Origin: an uncultured Clostridia bacterium
GTDB taxonomy: Bacteria > Bacillota > Clostridia > Monoglobales > Monoglobaceae
Assembly: GCA_910580105.1 (NCBI GenBank)
Contig: CAJTWN010000009.1
Coordinates: 1-64,000 of the forward strand
Length of the DNA: 64,000 nucleotides
Direction of reading: 5' to 3'
Below the pieces are notes generated by a model, which saw only the letters and a program-made list of their open reading frames with translations, searched no databases and was not told the origin of the DNA. Shown one piece after another: positions 33,783 to 44,200 of this stretch. The stretch's first letter is position 1; every line of letters begins with the position of its first letter. The translations under genes were made by a program, and so were the position numbers.

Positions 33783-36700
33783 TTATTCCCGGTTTTCGGA
33801 GGTATTTCCCTTTGCGTTCCGGGCGACCAGCTTCACTGCATCTGCCACCGTTTTTCCTGCCCGGGAAGCCTGGATCTGGATATAGCCGTCCGTTCCCTCC
33901 CGGAAGGGATAGCTGCCCACATAGATCCAAAAACCGCCGTTGGATTTCTGATTGATGTTCATCCGGGTGTCCGTTCCACCGTCATAATGTACTTCAATGG
34001 GGACACCGCTGGGGGCGCTGCTCTCCGAAGCCCAGCGGATATAGACGTCATAGGTGTCCGCTTTCTGAATCTCCGGGGTCCATCTTGCCCATCTGTCCGT
34101 GTCGGCGCCGGCGGTACCATCGGTGAAATAGTTCGCACCCAAATAACCGTTTCCGGATGTGGAGGCTGGCCAGCTGCTTCCATCGGTGGAAAAGCCGGGA
34201 TCGGTGTTGTCAATGATGTAGGTGTCGTTTTCCGGTTCCAGAGCCGCTTGCCCGGAGAGATCAAAGACCGCAGACAGGCTCCTGCCCCGCAGGGTGTTCA
34301 CATCCGCCGTGAACTTGATCGTTGGAGAAAGCTGGGTAACGTTGATCCGGCTGTCATGACGCAGGACGCCCCTGGCCTCTGCCGCCAGCTCGATCTCAAT
34401 GGTGCCGGTGTTCTTCTGGGTGGGGTCGGACAGGGCGATGGAGAGCTGGTCGTCTGTCCTTTGCAGGGTGACAGACGCCTTCTTATTACAGGTAAGGATT
34501 CCTGCCGTCTGCACGCCGTCCTCCCAGAAATTGGCGCCCAGCAGACCGGCGCTCTTTTCCTCCGCCGCCTGGAGAGAAGCCGTATTCGCAAGAATATGGA
34601 CGGAAGGCGCCTGGGCATAGGCACGGGTCTCTTCCGTATTCTTGTTGGGAAGAAGTACATAGGCATAATCTTCGTTCTCTGGATTGGTGCCGTGGCTGAC
34701 CCACATGGTCAGATAGTCATCGTTATGCTCCACTGTGGAGCTGCCGGAATTGATGGAACTCCATTTTCCTTTCCGGTTTTCACGCAGGGTATGAAGGGTT
34801 TCGCCCTCCGGGAAGTAATAACCGATGTCCGCACCCTCCACATTGCCTTCCAGATGTGCCCAGCGTGCGCCGGCGGTCGTCTCCTCAGTGCCCATTGCCG
34901 CCGCCTTTGCCGCGCCGTCAATCAGGAATTGATTGTTCTTTCCCGGCCGGAGCTTCCGGTTTTCTATGATGGTTTCGGTCTCGATGCCGTCGCTGCTGGT
35001 GATACCGGCGCCCAGCGCCACCACCTCATCATCAAAGAAGAACCAGGATTTTTTTGCGTTCATATTCTGTCCATAGGGCTGTAAATCCATCCCCGATGTA
35101 CCAAAGAGACCGTCAAGTTCCGAACCGCCCGCCCAGTCGCGGGAATTGGCCTGATTCGGCTTGACCGTGCTGTTTTTCAGCACCGTTGTTCCCGGCAGGC
35201 GATAGCGGTTGACCGTCGGCCAGAAGGTACCGCTGAATTGGGTAACGTCATCATTGTAAAGATAGAGCATTCCGTCACCGGTGTGATGCGCGGAACCGTT
35301 TTCTGAATTGATCGACTCATAGTTGGCAATCCGGCTGGAGTGCATACTCAGCGCCAAGCCATAGCCGGGGCGGAACTGAACCGCTCTGTCCATCCCATAG
35401 AACTGCCGGTAGGCGATCAGCTCGCCTCTGGAGGGAACGGAGGGGTCATTCAGGATATCCACCGCAAGGGTAATCCGGTCGATGGGTGCATCCGGGAAGT
35501 AGGAAACCTCCGGATTGGACTGGAGCCAATATTTTACCATGCTCTTAAATTGTCCGGCATATTTTTCCGGCGCAAACTGAGAGAGGCGGAGGATAGCGCT
35601 CATGGCCTGATGTCCTGCTTTATCGGTGCTGGTTCCCTCTCTGGAAATTTCCCGTCCGCGCACAAAATCCATCAGTGCCCCCCGGTAGATAAAGGGTTCG
35701 TAAGCATCCACCACCCACCGGAAGACGTTGTTGCCCGCGATTTCATTAATCTCCCAGGCAGAACTGTCAAGGATATACATAATATCCGCAATACAATCAA
35801 TCAGCGAAAGGCCATAGCCGCCGTTATACGCAATGTTGTGATGCTGAAGGAAGGAACCGTCTTCATAGAAGCCGTCATCCTTGGTCACCATCACGAAGAT
35901 ATTGCTCATTCCGCTCTTCACCATATCCAGCAGACTGCCGTCCTTGACCAGGATTCCCCGGCCGGCAAAGACCTTGCACTCCCACATCCGGTTTGCACCG
36001 GTCATGGAGATGTCGTTCTGATACCGTCCCACAGCGGCCATATACCGCCCCACCTGATCGGTGTCCAGGTAGTCATAGAGCAGGACGGCGCAGTCGATCA
36101 GCGCCTCCGGAATCCCGATCTGCCAGTGCCACCAGTTACCGCCGTTGCTGAACTGGGAGGAGTAGGCATTGATGTTCATCCAGTCCAGGGCGGAAATGAT
36201 GTCTTTGCGCAGTTCTTCATTCTTATAAAGGGAGGAGCCCACCGTCTCATGGGCCAGCGCCATGTCCTTCAGGGCGCGGTAGGTTGACCAGCAGTTGCCC
36301 TCATTCTTGGGATTCTGTGCGTTGGTGAAGATATATTTCCGGTCTTCGGTCTTTACCATCCTGCCCCAGGCCGCCTCGGCCGCCGTTGTGATGCTGGTCA
36401 GCTTATCCTGGATATAGGGATTGCTCTGGTGAAAATTATCGCCGCCGGTGAGCATCACCTTCCATTTCATCCGAAGCTGGTCATAGATGCTGGATTCCGC
36501 AAACTGCCAATGATGCGCCTTGCTGAAAACTTTTCCGGTATTGATGTCCCAGACATAGGCTTTGATCTCCTGAATCTGGGCGATCAGCGCATCGGTCAGG
36601 GGCAGTGTCACCGCAATGGGAAATTCCGCCGCTCCTGCCGGGATGGTATATTTCTCACTGGTGCAGACGGTAAGCAGGTTCCCGTTTCCGTCATAGGCGG

Positions 36701-38399
36701 CAATCATGGCATTGGCCGCCTGATCCGCTTCAGCAGTGTTCTGAAACAGGGCGGAGGCGGTGACGCTGTTGTTTCCGTCCAGCAGACTGCCCACCTCGGT
36801 AATCCCATTCTGTCCCAAAAGCTTCATCCCGGTCACCGGAGATGCCAGCAGGCGGCAGACCTCTGATTCCCCGGTTTCATCATAATTGTTAAAGGCGCGT
36901 GCCGTCAGACTGACCGGGCCGGTCAATTCTGCCGTCCAGGTGACCGCATAGGGCGCCTGGGTGGCTTCGCCGATCTTTTCGTTATTGATATAGTATTCCA
37001 CTTTCGTCACCTCCGCACCATCACAAACTGCACTGCTGGTCAAGGTAATGGCCTCATTTACGGGAATCACATCGCCGCTCCGGTGGGAGGTGATGGACAC
37101 TCTGGGGGAACGCTGGGCAGTCCGCACCGGCTCGCTCATCGTGAAGAAGGCCGGTTCGCCGATGGTATTGCGCTCTCCCTCCGCCACAGGAATGACAGAA
37201 AAACGGATGTATTTGCCGCGTTCTGTCTCCGCCGGTGCATAAACGGAGGTTCCGCCAGCCCGGATGGGTTCGGATTGCAGTTCGGTGACATTCTGGGTGA
37301 AGCCAGGGTCATCTGCACAGCTCCATACGCAGTAAGAATCCCCCTCCGGCCGGCCGGTGGCGTCGGTATAGGCGCCATAGCGCCCGGTCAGGGTCTCTCC
37401 GATGACAGGGCTTCCTTCAATGGTGATCCCCTCTGCAACCGGAATCATGCTGATTTCCTCGAACTTTGTTCCGCTGGGGAAGTAGCTCCGGAACTTTTCC
37501 TCATCGGTATAACCGGTTCCCGTTGAAGGATAACAGACCGTCAGCGTACTCACCGAAGCGCCGATGGGATTCATGGTCTGGGGCGCTGTCTCCCCCCAGA
37601 ACACCATCTCAGAGAGGGAGAAGTTCTGGCGGAAGGCGTTGGTTCCGATGGAGGTGATATTTCCTTCAAAGACCACCCGCTTCATTTCGCTGCAATTATT
37701 AAAGGTGTCGTTGCTGATCTTGGTAATCCCGGCCGGAAGCACCGCTTCCTTAATCTTGGTGTTGGTAAAGGCATTGGAACCGATAGAGGTCAGGTTCTTT
37801 GGGAAATTGACCTCGCTCAGCCCTTTATTGGTATTCTGCTGACAGGTATTGTTCCCGATGGTCTTTAAGGTTGTCGGCAGCTGAAGGGTCAAGAATCCCT
37901 GCGCCGGCTGCCGGATGGCGCTGTTTGCAAGGGTGGTCACCCCTTCAGAAATAATGATATGCTTCACGCTTTTCTGGTAAAAGGGCGCATATTTTGCCTC
38001 TGAAACATAGAGGTTGATTTCTGTTTCCTGATATTGGGTGCCGTTCTCCAGTGAAAAGGCGCCTGCCAAATGGGGCACCACCACCGGCGTGGTATTGGCC
38101 ACACCGGATGCAAAGCTGAACTTGAACAGCCGTCCGCTGGCCGGCGTGTAAGAAAAGCTGTACAATCCGTTGGACAATGTTCCCGTCTCCGCCGGAACCC
38201 CGTCGGTGACAGTATAGGTATAGGTCGCATGATCCCGCCAGTTTTCGTCCACCACAAGTTGATCTCCCTGATAATAAGCGGCGGTCACCACAAGGGGAAC
38301 CGATTTGGTTTCTGTCTCTCCCTCTGCAAAAACAGAAAAAAGGCCGCAGTTCGTCAACAAAAAAACTGCCGCCAGTATCCATCCAATCCATTTTTTCAT
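33783..38399 (-). CDS. Secreted polysaccharide lyase family 8 enzyme with LRR and golvesin-like modules
   Basis: 1538 residues from ATG 38399, with TAGGAG eight bases upstream; an in-frame codon six residues earlier is rejected. Signal peptide 1-25. Residues about 145-280 are BspA-type leucine-rich repeats (LPAGITKISNDTFNNC). About 430-515 is an Ig-like domain. About 640-1000 is the PL8 alpha/alpha toroid with GGNWWHWQIGIPEALID (near 751), DGSFLQHHNIAYNGGYG (near 846, catalytic His and Tyr) and a RGREISREG segment (near 913); about 1010-1370 are the PL8 beta domains (GDGMLYLYN). The last 140 residues match golvesin/xanthan-lyase-type binding domains (RWARWTPEIQKADTYDVY). PL8 cleaves hyaluronan, chondroitin or xanthan by beta-elimination; the end domain slightly favours xanthan-like substrates. 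Confidence 0.9.
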   Translation of the reverse strand: MKKWIGWILAAVFLLTNCGLFSVFAEGETETKSVPLVVTAAYYQGDQLVVDENWRDHATYTYTVTDGVPAETGTLSNGLYSFSYTPASGRLFKFSFASGVANTTPVVVPHLAGAFSLENGTQYQETEINLYVSEAKYAPFYQKSVKHIIISEGVTTLANSAIRQPAQGFLTLQLPTTLKTIGNNTCQQNTNKGLSEVNFPKNLTSIGSNAFTNTKIKEAVLPAGITKISNDTFNNCSEMKRVVFEGNITSIGTNAFRQNFSLSEMVFWGETAPQTMNPIGASVSTLTVCYPSTGTGYTDEEKFRSYFPSGTKFEEISMIPVAEGITIEGSPVIGETLTGRYGAYTDATGRPEGDSYCVWSCADDPGFTQNVTELQSEPIRAGGTSVYAPAETERGKYIRFSVIPVAEGERNTIGEPAFFTMSEPVRTAQRSPRVSITSHRSGDVIPVNEAITLTSSAVCDGAEVTKVEYYINNEKIGEATQAPYAVTWTAELTGPVSLTARAFNNYDETGESEVCRLLASPVTGMKLLGQNGITEVGSLLDGNNSVTASALFQNTAEADQAANAMIAAYDGNGNLLTVCTSEKYTIPAGAAEFPIAVTLPLTDALIAQIQEIKAYVWDINTGKVFSKAHHWQFAESSIYDQLRMKWKVMLTGGDNFHQSNPYIQDKLTSITTAAEAAWGRMVKTEDRKYIFTNAQNPKNEGNCWSTYRALKDMALAHETVGSSLYKNEELRKDIISALDWMNINAYSSQFSNGGNWWHWQIGIPEALIDCAVLLYDYLDTDQVGRYMAAVGRYQNDISMTGANRMWECKVFAGRGILVKDGSLLDMVKSGMSNIFVMVTKDDGFYEDGSFLQHHNIAYNGGYGLSLIDCIADIMYILDSSAWEINEIAGNNVFRWVVDAYEPFIYRGALMDFVRGREISREGTSTDKAGHQAMSAILRLSQFAPEKYAGQFKSMVKYWLQSNPEVSYFPDAPIDRITLAVDILNDPSVPSRGELIAYRQFYGMDRAVQFRPGYGLALSMHSSRIANYESINSENGSAHHTGDGMLYLYNDDVTQFSGTFWPTVNRYRLPGTTVLKNSTVKPNQANSRDWAGGSELDGLFGTSGMDLQPYGQNMNAKKSWFFFDDEVVALGAGITSSDGIETETIIENRKLRPGKNNQFLIDGAAKAAAMGTEETTAGARWAHLEGNVEGADIGYYFPEGETLHTLRENRKGKWSSINSGSSTVEHNDDYLTMWVSHGTNPENEDYAYVLLPNKNTEETRAYAQAPSVHILANTASLQAAEEKSAGLLGANFWEDGVQTAGILTCNKKASVTLQRTDDQLSIALSDPTQKNTGTIEIELAAEARGVLRHDSRINVTQLSPTIKFTADVNTLRGRSLSAVFDLSGQAALEPENDTYIIDNTDPGFSTDGSSWPASTSGNGYLGANYFTDGTAGADTDRWARWTPEIQKADTYDVYIRWASESSAPSGVPIEVHYDGGTDTRMNINQKSNGGFWIYVGSYPFREGTDGYIQIQASRAGKTVADAVKLVARNAKGNTSENRE

Positions 38400-38635
38400 T
38401 TTTACAACTCCTAACAATCATTTCTCGTTTTTCATTATAGCACACCGGACTTCCTGAAACAATCATTTTATTACACATATCCAAATTCTTTTATCCAAAT
38501 ATCAATTTTTTAATATATAAGTACCAACAAATTGACCAGCCGGTTTTGCAGCAGATTCCCCGAAACTTGGCACATCCCGGCACTTTATTTGCGGTATGAT
38601 AGAAGAAACGATAAAAAGGAAAGGATGCAAAGAAA

Positions 38636-39451
38636 ATGGCAAGACCACAAAAACGGGGAATGGACTATTTCCCCATGGATGTAAACACAAATCACACGCT
38701 GGACTATCTGCGGATGCGTTTCGGCCTTGTGGGGTTCGGCGCAGTTATCCGGCTTTGGCAAAGAATCTATGCCGAGAATGGTTATTATATGGAAGCGGAT
38801 GAGGACGCCCTCGGCTTTTTCGCAGAAGAAAACCGGCTGAATCCGGAAGAACTTGATCAAATTATCACATTTGCTGTCAGGCAGGGGATTTTTGATGAAC
38901 AGCTGTATGAAGAAGAAGGAATTCTGACCTCATATGAAATTCAGGAACGTTATTTCTCGGCAGTCGGAAGGCGGAGCCGGGTGGAGGCCGACAGCCGCTA
39001 TTTTCTGTTACCGGCAGAAGAATGCGGGGCGAATCTCTGTCTGGACGGGGTTTTTGTCAACAGAAACACAGCAGAAACCGATGTTCCTGCCTGCAATAAT
39101 CCCCAAACTAAAGAAAACAATACAAAAGTAAACCAAATCATACAAGATCAAACCACACAAAATCAAAATATATTATATATAAATAAAAGCAAACCAGAGG
39201 AAACCACAGCAGAGAAAACCGAAATAAAATGCAGCAGCCTGCAAAGTAAAGAAGCCCTCCGCCTCGTTGGAATGTTTGAAAAAATCACCGGAAAAAAAGT
39301 GAAAAACAAGCTGCTGAACCTGTTTTTACAGGCGCTTTCCACAGGTATAGAACCAAAGAATTTGGAACAACTTATCTATAAAGCCGTAAAACAACATGAA
39401 TGCGAGCAGTATCTGACGGCAAAGCTGGAAAATTCTCTGTCGGACACCTGA
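38636..39451 (+). CDS. DUF4373 (Lin1244/Lin1753-type) domain protein
   Basis: 271 residues, AAAGGA upstream. The first 100 residues (RGMDYFPMDVNTNHTLDYLR, FGAVIRLWQRIYAENGYY) match the DUF4373 domain, usually the N-terminus of phage- and plasmid-type replication initiators. Residues 110-185 are a polar, Asn/Gln/Lys-rich linker. The C-terminal 75 residues (KEALRLVGMFEKITGKKVKN) may be a DnaD-like helical domain. No other phage gene adjoins it. It could be a stranded replication gene; a tandem-repeat block lies 1 kb downstream. The function here is not proven. Confidence 0.75.
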   Translation: MARPQKRGMDYFPMDVNTNHTLDYLRMRFGLVGFGAVIRLWQRIYAENGYYMEADEDALGFFAEENRLNPEELDQIITFAVRQGIFDEQLYEEEGILTSYEIQERYFSAVGRRSRVEADSRYFLLPAEECGANLCLDGVFVNRNTAETDVPACNNPQTKENNTKVNQIIQDQTTQNQNILYINKSKPEETTAEKTEIKCSSLQSKEALRLVGMFEKITGKKVKNKLLNLFLQALSTGIEPKNLEQLIYKAVKQHECEQYLTAKLENSLSDT

Positions 39452-39529
39452 CGGCAATATATAAACTGACAGGACTGATTCATACCTGCCAAAAGGTGAA
39501 CCGTACAAAAAAGGAGGTCTTTGCGCCAA

Positions 39530-40348
39530 ATGGATAATCCTATGATTTTTTTCGATGTGGACGGCACCATCTTTCGATATGAAGACGGCATCCGGCCCCT
39601 GATCCGGCAAGGGATTGCGGCTGTCCGTCAAAGGGGATGCAGGGTTGTCATCAATACCGGACGGGCACGGGGGATGCTGCCGGAATCATTAAACGAAAGG
39701 GATTTTGACGGGTTCATCACCGGTTCAGGAAGCCGGGTGGAATACGAAGGCCGCGTTCTGTTCGAACAGGAGATACAAGAGGAAATCATCCTGCGTCTCC
39801 TTAAAGAAAAAGCGCGTTATGCCTTTACCCTCGAAACCGAGGACTTTGCCTATATGACCGGAAAAATGGCAGAACTGCAAAGCCATATCCACGCATCGGC
39901 AGACAGCCAGCTTTTGAAGTTCCGGGGGAACAAATATGTGGTCGGCAACACCATCGGCCGCTATTGCCCGGATATTCCGGTTGGTAAAATTTGTTTCATG
40001 GCCGAAACCCGGCAGGAAGCAGATCAGATAACCGCGCTGCTGGGCAAAGATTTCTTTATCGTCACCGAACACCAGAAGGGCATTCTATATGGCGAAGCCG
40101 TCCCCCAAAACTGCGGCAAAGGAAATGCTGTCCTCCGTCTTTGCAAAGCCCTTTCCCTTCCGCCGGAAAATACCATTGCCTTCGGTGACGGACAGAATGA
40201 TTTGGATATGCTGAAGGCCGCCGGAACAGGGGTTGCCATGGGCAATGGGGCGGAAAATGTTAAGGCAGAAGCCGCTTTTGTCTGCCCGTCTATCGGAGAG
40301 GACGGCGTATACCACGGCCTTGTCCTCCTCGGCCTGCTTCCCGGATAG
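39530..40348 (+). CDS. HAD family (Cof-type) phosphatase
   Basis: 272 residues from ATG 39530; AAGGAGGT lies 12 bases upstream, slightly far, and an in-frame TTG at 39521 is the alternative. Motif I is FFDVDGTIFRYEDG (nucleophile and acid Asp), motif II IINTGRARG, motif III a Lys in KGNAVLRLCKAL, and motif IV AFGDGQNDLDMLKAAG. The cap domain between motifs II and III is the C2 type of the Cof/YidA group, which dephosphorylates sugar phosphates and cofactors. Substrate unknown. Separated from the DUF4373 gene by 78 bases. Confidence 0.88.
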   Translation: MDNPMIFFDVDGTIFRYEDGIRPLIRQGIAAVRQRGCRVVINTGRARGMLPESLNERDFDGFITGSGSRVEYEGRVLFEQEIQEEIILRLLKEKARYAFTLETEDFAYMTGKMAELQSHIHASADSQLLKFRGNKYVVGNTIGRYCPDIPVGKICFMAETRQEADQITALLGKDFFIVTEHQKGILYGEAVPQNCGKGNAVLRLCKALSLPPENTIAFGDGQNDLDMLKAAGTGVAMGNGAENVKAEAAFVCPSIGEDGVYHGLVLLGLLPG

Positions 40349-40464
40349 TCTGACGGCAGAAAGGTGTGTACCGCTGAACATCTGTCGTATACGAGTTGAA
40401 ATTTTATCTGCCATTGGACAACTGACGCATATCCACTAAGCATTGGGCATATACCCTTACACAA

Positions 40465-40850
40465 CTGATATACACCGCCGGACATTCGATGTATACCGCC
40501 GGGCAGTCGATGTATACCACTGGACATTCGATGTATACCACTGGACATCCTATGTATACCGCCGGACATCCGATATACACCGCCGGCAGTCGATGTATAC
40601 CGCCGAGCATCCGATATACACCGCCGGACATCCGATATATACCGCCGGGCATTCGATATATACCGCCGGGCATTCGATATATACCGCCGGGCATCCGATG
40701 TATACCGCCGGCATTCGATGTATACTGCCGGGCATCCGATGTATACCGCCGGGCATCCGATGTATACCGCCGGGCAGTCGATATATACCGCCGGGCATCC
40801 GATGTATACCGCCGGACACCCGATGTATACCGCCGGGCAGTCGATGTATC
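40465..40850. repeat. 21-bp minisatellite, about 18 units
   Basis: Unit consensus CGATGTATACCGCCGGGCATC with variation at a few fixed positions (GATGTATAC/GATATAC, GGGC/GGAC, ATC/AGT/ATT). Two units are 20 bases long, which breaks any reading frame, so the apparent proteins are artefacts of a period divisible by three. More degenerate units seem to reach back to about 40366. The GTATAC core is itself palindromic. Lies between the HAD and carB genes. Confidence 0.9.
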
Positions 40851-41096
40851 CCCTTCAAAACCGCCCCATCCCCGATGAACAACCAGGGCAAATCACAGGG
40901 CAGCGCACACCATCCGCATTCCGCCGGCGTTCAGCTTCTCAATTTACGGCTGTCCGCAAAGAAAACCACACCTGTCTGCCACAGGTTTTTTCGGTTTTTC
41001 GCGTGCATTTTTTTGGTTTGACGCACAAATTCTTCGGGCTGAAAAAAATAATCTCTGTCCAACATAACGATATTTGTCAAAAATCCGGTTATCCTC
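40851..41096. other. Intergenic stretch before the carB promoter
   Basis: A weak hairpin CCTGT/ACAGG with a T run at about 40970-40990 may be a terminator. Nothing else recognised; no gene. Confidence 0.35.
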
Positions 41097-41124
41097 TTGA
41101 TTCTGAGAAAATTTGTGGTATAAT
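41097..41124 (+). promoter_or_regulatory. Promoter of carB
   Basis: TTGATT (41097-41102) and TATAAT (41119-41124), spacing 16. The leader would be about 125 bases. No PyrR-type anti-terminator pair or other attenuator was recognised in it. Confidence 0.6.
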
Positions 41125-41257
41125 TGTAAGAAAGTTTTTTCCCATTCATGGCGTAAAAAGGATTTCTGTCTTTTTTATACCGTCATTATACCGTTGAGGC
41201 GTAATTTTTCGTATAGTAAAATGGAGAAAGAAAATCAAGGAAGAAGTGAGGTAGCGT

Positions 41258-44200
41258 ATGAAAAGAGAAGACATTCACAAAGTGCTGATTATCGGTTCCG
41301 GCCCCATCATCATCGGACAGGCCTGCGAATTTGACTATTCGGGCACACAGGCTTGTAAGGCACTGAAAAATTTGGGTTATGAGATTGTTTTGGTCAACTC
41401 CAACCCGGCCACCATTATGACCGACCCGGAAACGGCGGATATTACCTATATCGAGCCTTTGAATGTAGAGCGTCTGGAGCAGATTATCGCCAAAGAGCGG
41501 CCCGATGCCCTGCTCCCCAACCTGGGCGGACAGTCCGGCCTGAATTTATGTTCAGAGCTTCAAAATGCCGGCGTATTGGACAAATACAATGTGAAGGTTA
41601 TCGGTGTCCAGGTGGACGCCATTGAACGCGGTGAAGACCGCATCGAGTTCAAAAAGACAATGAATTCCCTCGGTATTGAAATGGCACGAAGCGAAGTTGC
41701 CTATTCGGTGGACGAAGCCCTTGCCATTGCAGAAGAACTCGGATACCCTGTGGTTCTCCGTCCGGCATACACCATGGGCGGCGCCGGCGGCGGCCTTGTC
41801 TATAATATGGAAGAACTGAAAACCGTCTGCGCCCGCGGCCTGCAGGCAAGCCTTGTGGGACAGGTGCTGGTTGAGGAATCCATCCTCGGCTGGGAGGAAC
41901 TCGAACTTGAGGTTGTCCGCGATGCCAAGAACAATATGATCACCGTTTGCTTTATCGAAAACATTGATCCGCTGGGCGTACACACCGGCGACTCTTTCTG
42001 CAGCGCCCCCATGCTGACCATCTCGGAAGAAACGCAGAAGCGTTTGCAGGAACAGGCATACAAAATTGTTGAGGCAATCGAGGTGATCGGCGGCACCAAT
42101 GTACAGTTTGCCCACGATCCGGTTTCGGACCGTATCATCGTAATTGAAATCAATCCCAGAACCTCCCGTTCTTCCGCCCTTGCTTCCAAAGCAACCGGAT
42201 TCCCGATTGCGCTGGTGTCCGCAATGCTGGCAAGCGGTCTGACCCTTGACGAAATCCCCTGCGGCAAATATGGAACCCTGGACAAATACGTTCCGGGCGG
42301 CGACTATGTGGTCATCAAGTTTGCACGCTGGGCCTTTGAAAAGTTCAAAGGCGCCCAGGACAAGCTGGGTACGCAGATGCGCGCTGTGGGTGAGGTCATG
42401 AGCATCGGCAAAACCTATAAAGAAGCCTTCCAGAAGGCCATCCGCAGTCTGGAGACCGGACGCTATGGTCTCGGCGGCGCAAAGGATTTTGCAGAAAAAT
42501 CCAAAGATGAACTTCTCCAGATGCTGGTCAGTCCCAGCAGTGAACGCCACTTCATCATGTACGAGGCCATCCGCAAAGGTGCAACCGATGAGGAAATATT
42601 TGAACGGACCAGTGTAAAACACTATTTCATCGACCAGATGCGGGAACTTGTTGAAGAAGAAGAGGCCCTCAAAAAGAATATCGGCAAAGTACCGGAGACC
42701 GAAGCTCTGAAAAAAGCAAAATGCGATGGGTTCTCGGACAAATACCTCAGCCAGATTCTGAACGTCTCTGAAGACGAAATCCGCGATGCCCGCATCGAGG
42801 CAGGTATTGTGGAAAAATGGGAAGGCGTCCACGTCAGCGGAACCCAGGATGCCGCATACTATTATTCCAGCTATAACATTGAAGAGGACTGCAAAGAACC
42901 CCAGAGCGGCAAGCAGAAAATTATGATTCTCGGCGGCGGCCCCAACCGCATCGGCCAGGGCATCGAATTTGATTACTGCTGTGTCCATGCGGCAAAGGCC
43001 CTCAAAAAGCTGGGCTTCGAAACCATTATTGTCAACTGCAACCCAGAGACCGTATCCACCGATTATGATACCTCCGACCGTCTGTATTTTGAACCTCTCA
43101 CCCTTGAGGATGTGCTCAGCATTCATGAAAAGGAAAAACCCGTTGGCGTTATCGCCCAGTTTGGCGGACAGACACCGCTGAACCTTGCGGCGGCACTGAA
43201 GAAGGCCGGCGTCAACATTCTCGGCACCACGCCGGAGACCATCGACCTTGCGGAAGACCGTGACTTATTCCGCGCCATGATGGACAAGCTGGAAATCCCC
43301 ATGCCGGAATCCGGCATGGCTGTCAATACCGAAGAAGCGCTTGCCATTGCCCGGAAAATCGGGTATCCGGTGATGGTTCGCCCCTCCTATGTACTGGGCG
43401 GACGGGGCATGGAAGTTGTTTATGACGATGACGACCTCACCTTCTATATGCAGGCAGCTGTGGGCGTTACGCCTGACCGTCCCATTTTGATTGACCGCTT
43501 CCTTCACCACGCTACCGAATGCGAAGCGGATGCAATCAGCGACGGCAAAAACGTCTTTGTTCCATCGGTCATGGAGCACATCGAGCTTGCCGGCGTCCAT
43601 TCCGGCGATTCGGCCTGCGTCATTCCGCCGAAAAGCCTTACCCACGACCAGATTGAAACCATCAAGGAATACACCAAAAAGATTGCCAGCGAGATGAATG
43701 TCGTCGGGCTGATGAACATGCAGTATGCCATTGAAGACGGCAAGGTCTATGTACTCGAAGCAAATCCGCGCGCATCCAGAACGGTGCCGCTGGTTTCCAA
43801 GGTCTGCGGCATCAACATGGTGCAGCTTGCGACCGATATTATGACCGGGTATCTGACCGGGCGGCCGTCTCCGGTTCCTGAACTCAAGGAAAAGACCTTC
43901 AAGCACTATGGTGTCAAGGAAGCGGTCTTCCCCTTCAACATGTTCCAGGAAGTCGATCCGGTTCTCGGACCGGAAATGCGGTCTACCGGTGAAGTTCTGG
44001 GGCTTTCTTCCAGCTTTGGAGAAGCGTTCTACAAAGCACAGGAAGCGACCCAAACCACCAAATTACCTCTGGAAGGAACCGTCCTGATCAGTGTCAACGA
44101 CATGGACAAGGATGAAGCTGTGGAAGTGGCACGGGGATTTATCGAATGCGGATTCAAGATTATGGCGACCGAAGGAACGCACAAGCTGATTTGCGATGCA

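Noticed and set aside
33711..35084. 457-codon plus-strand frame opposite the polysaccharide lyase
   Set aside because: Antisense shadow of the PL8 gene; starts inside its terminator.
40443..41021. 192-codon and other frames through the 21-bp repeats
   Set aside because: Open only because 21 is divisible by three; 20-base units shift the frame and there is no ribosome binding site.
41552..43126. 524-codon frame antisense to carB
   Set aside because: A by-product of carB codon use on the opposite strand; CarB is intact and unmistakable.
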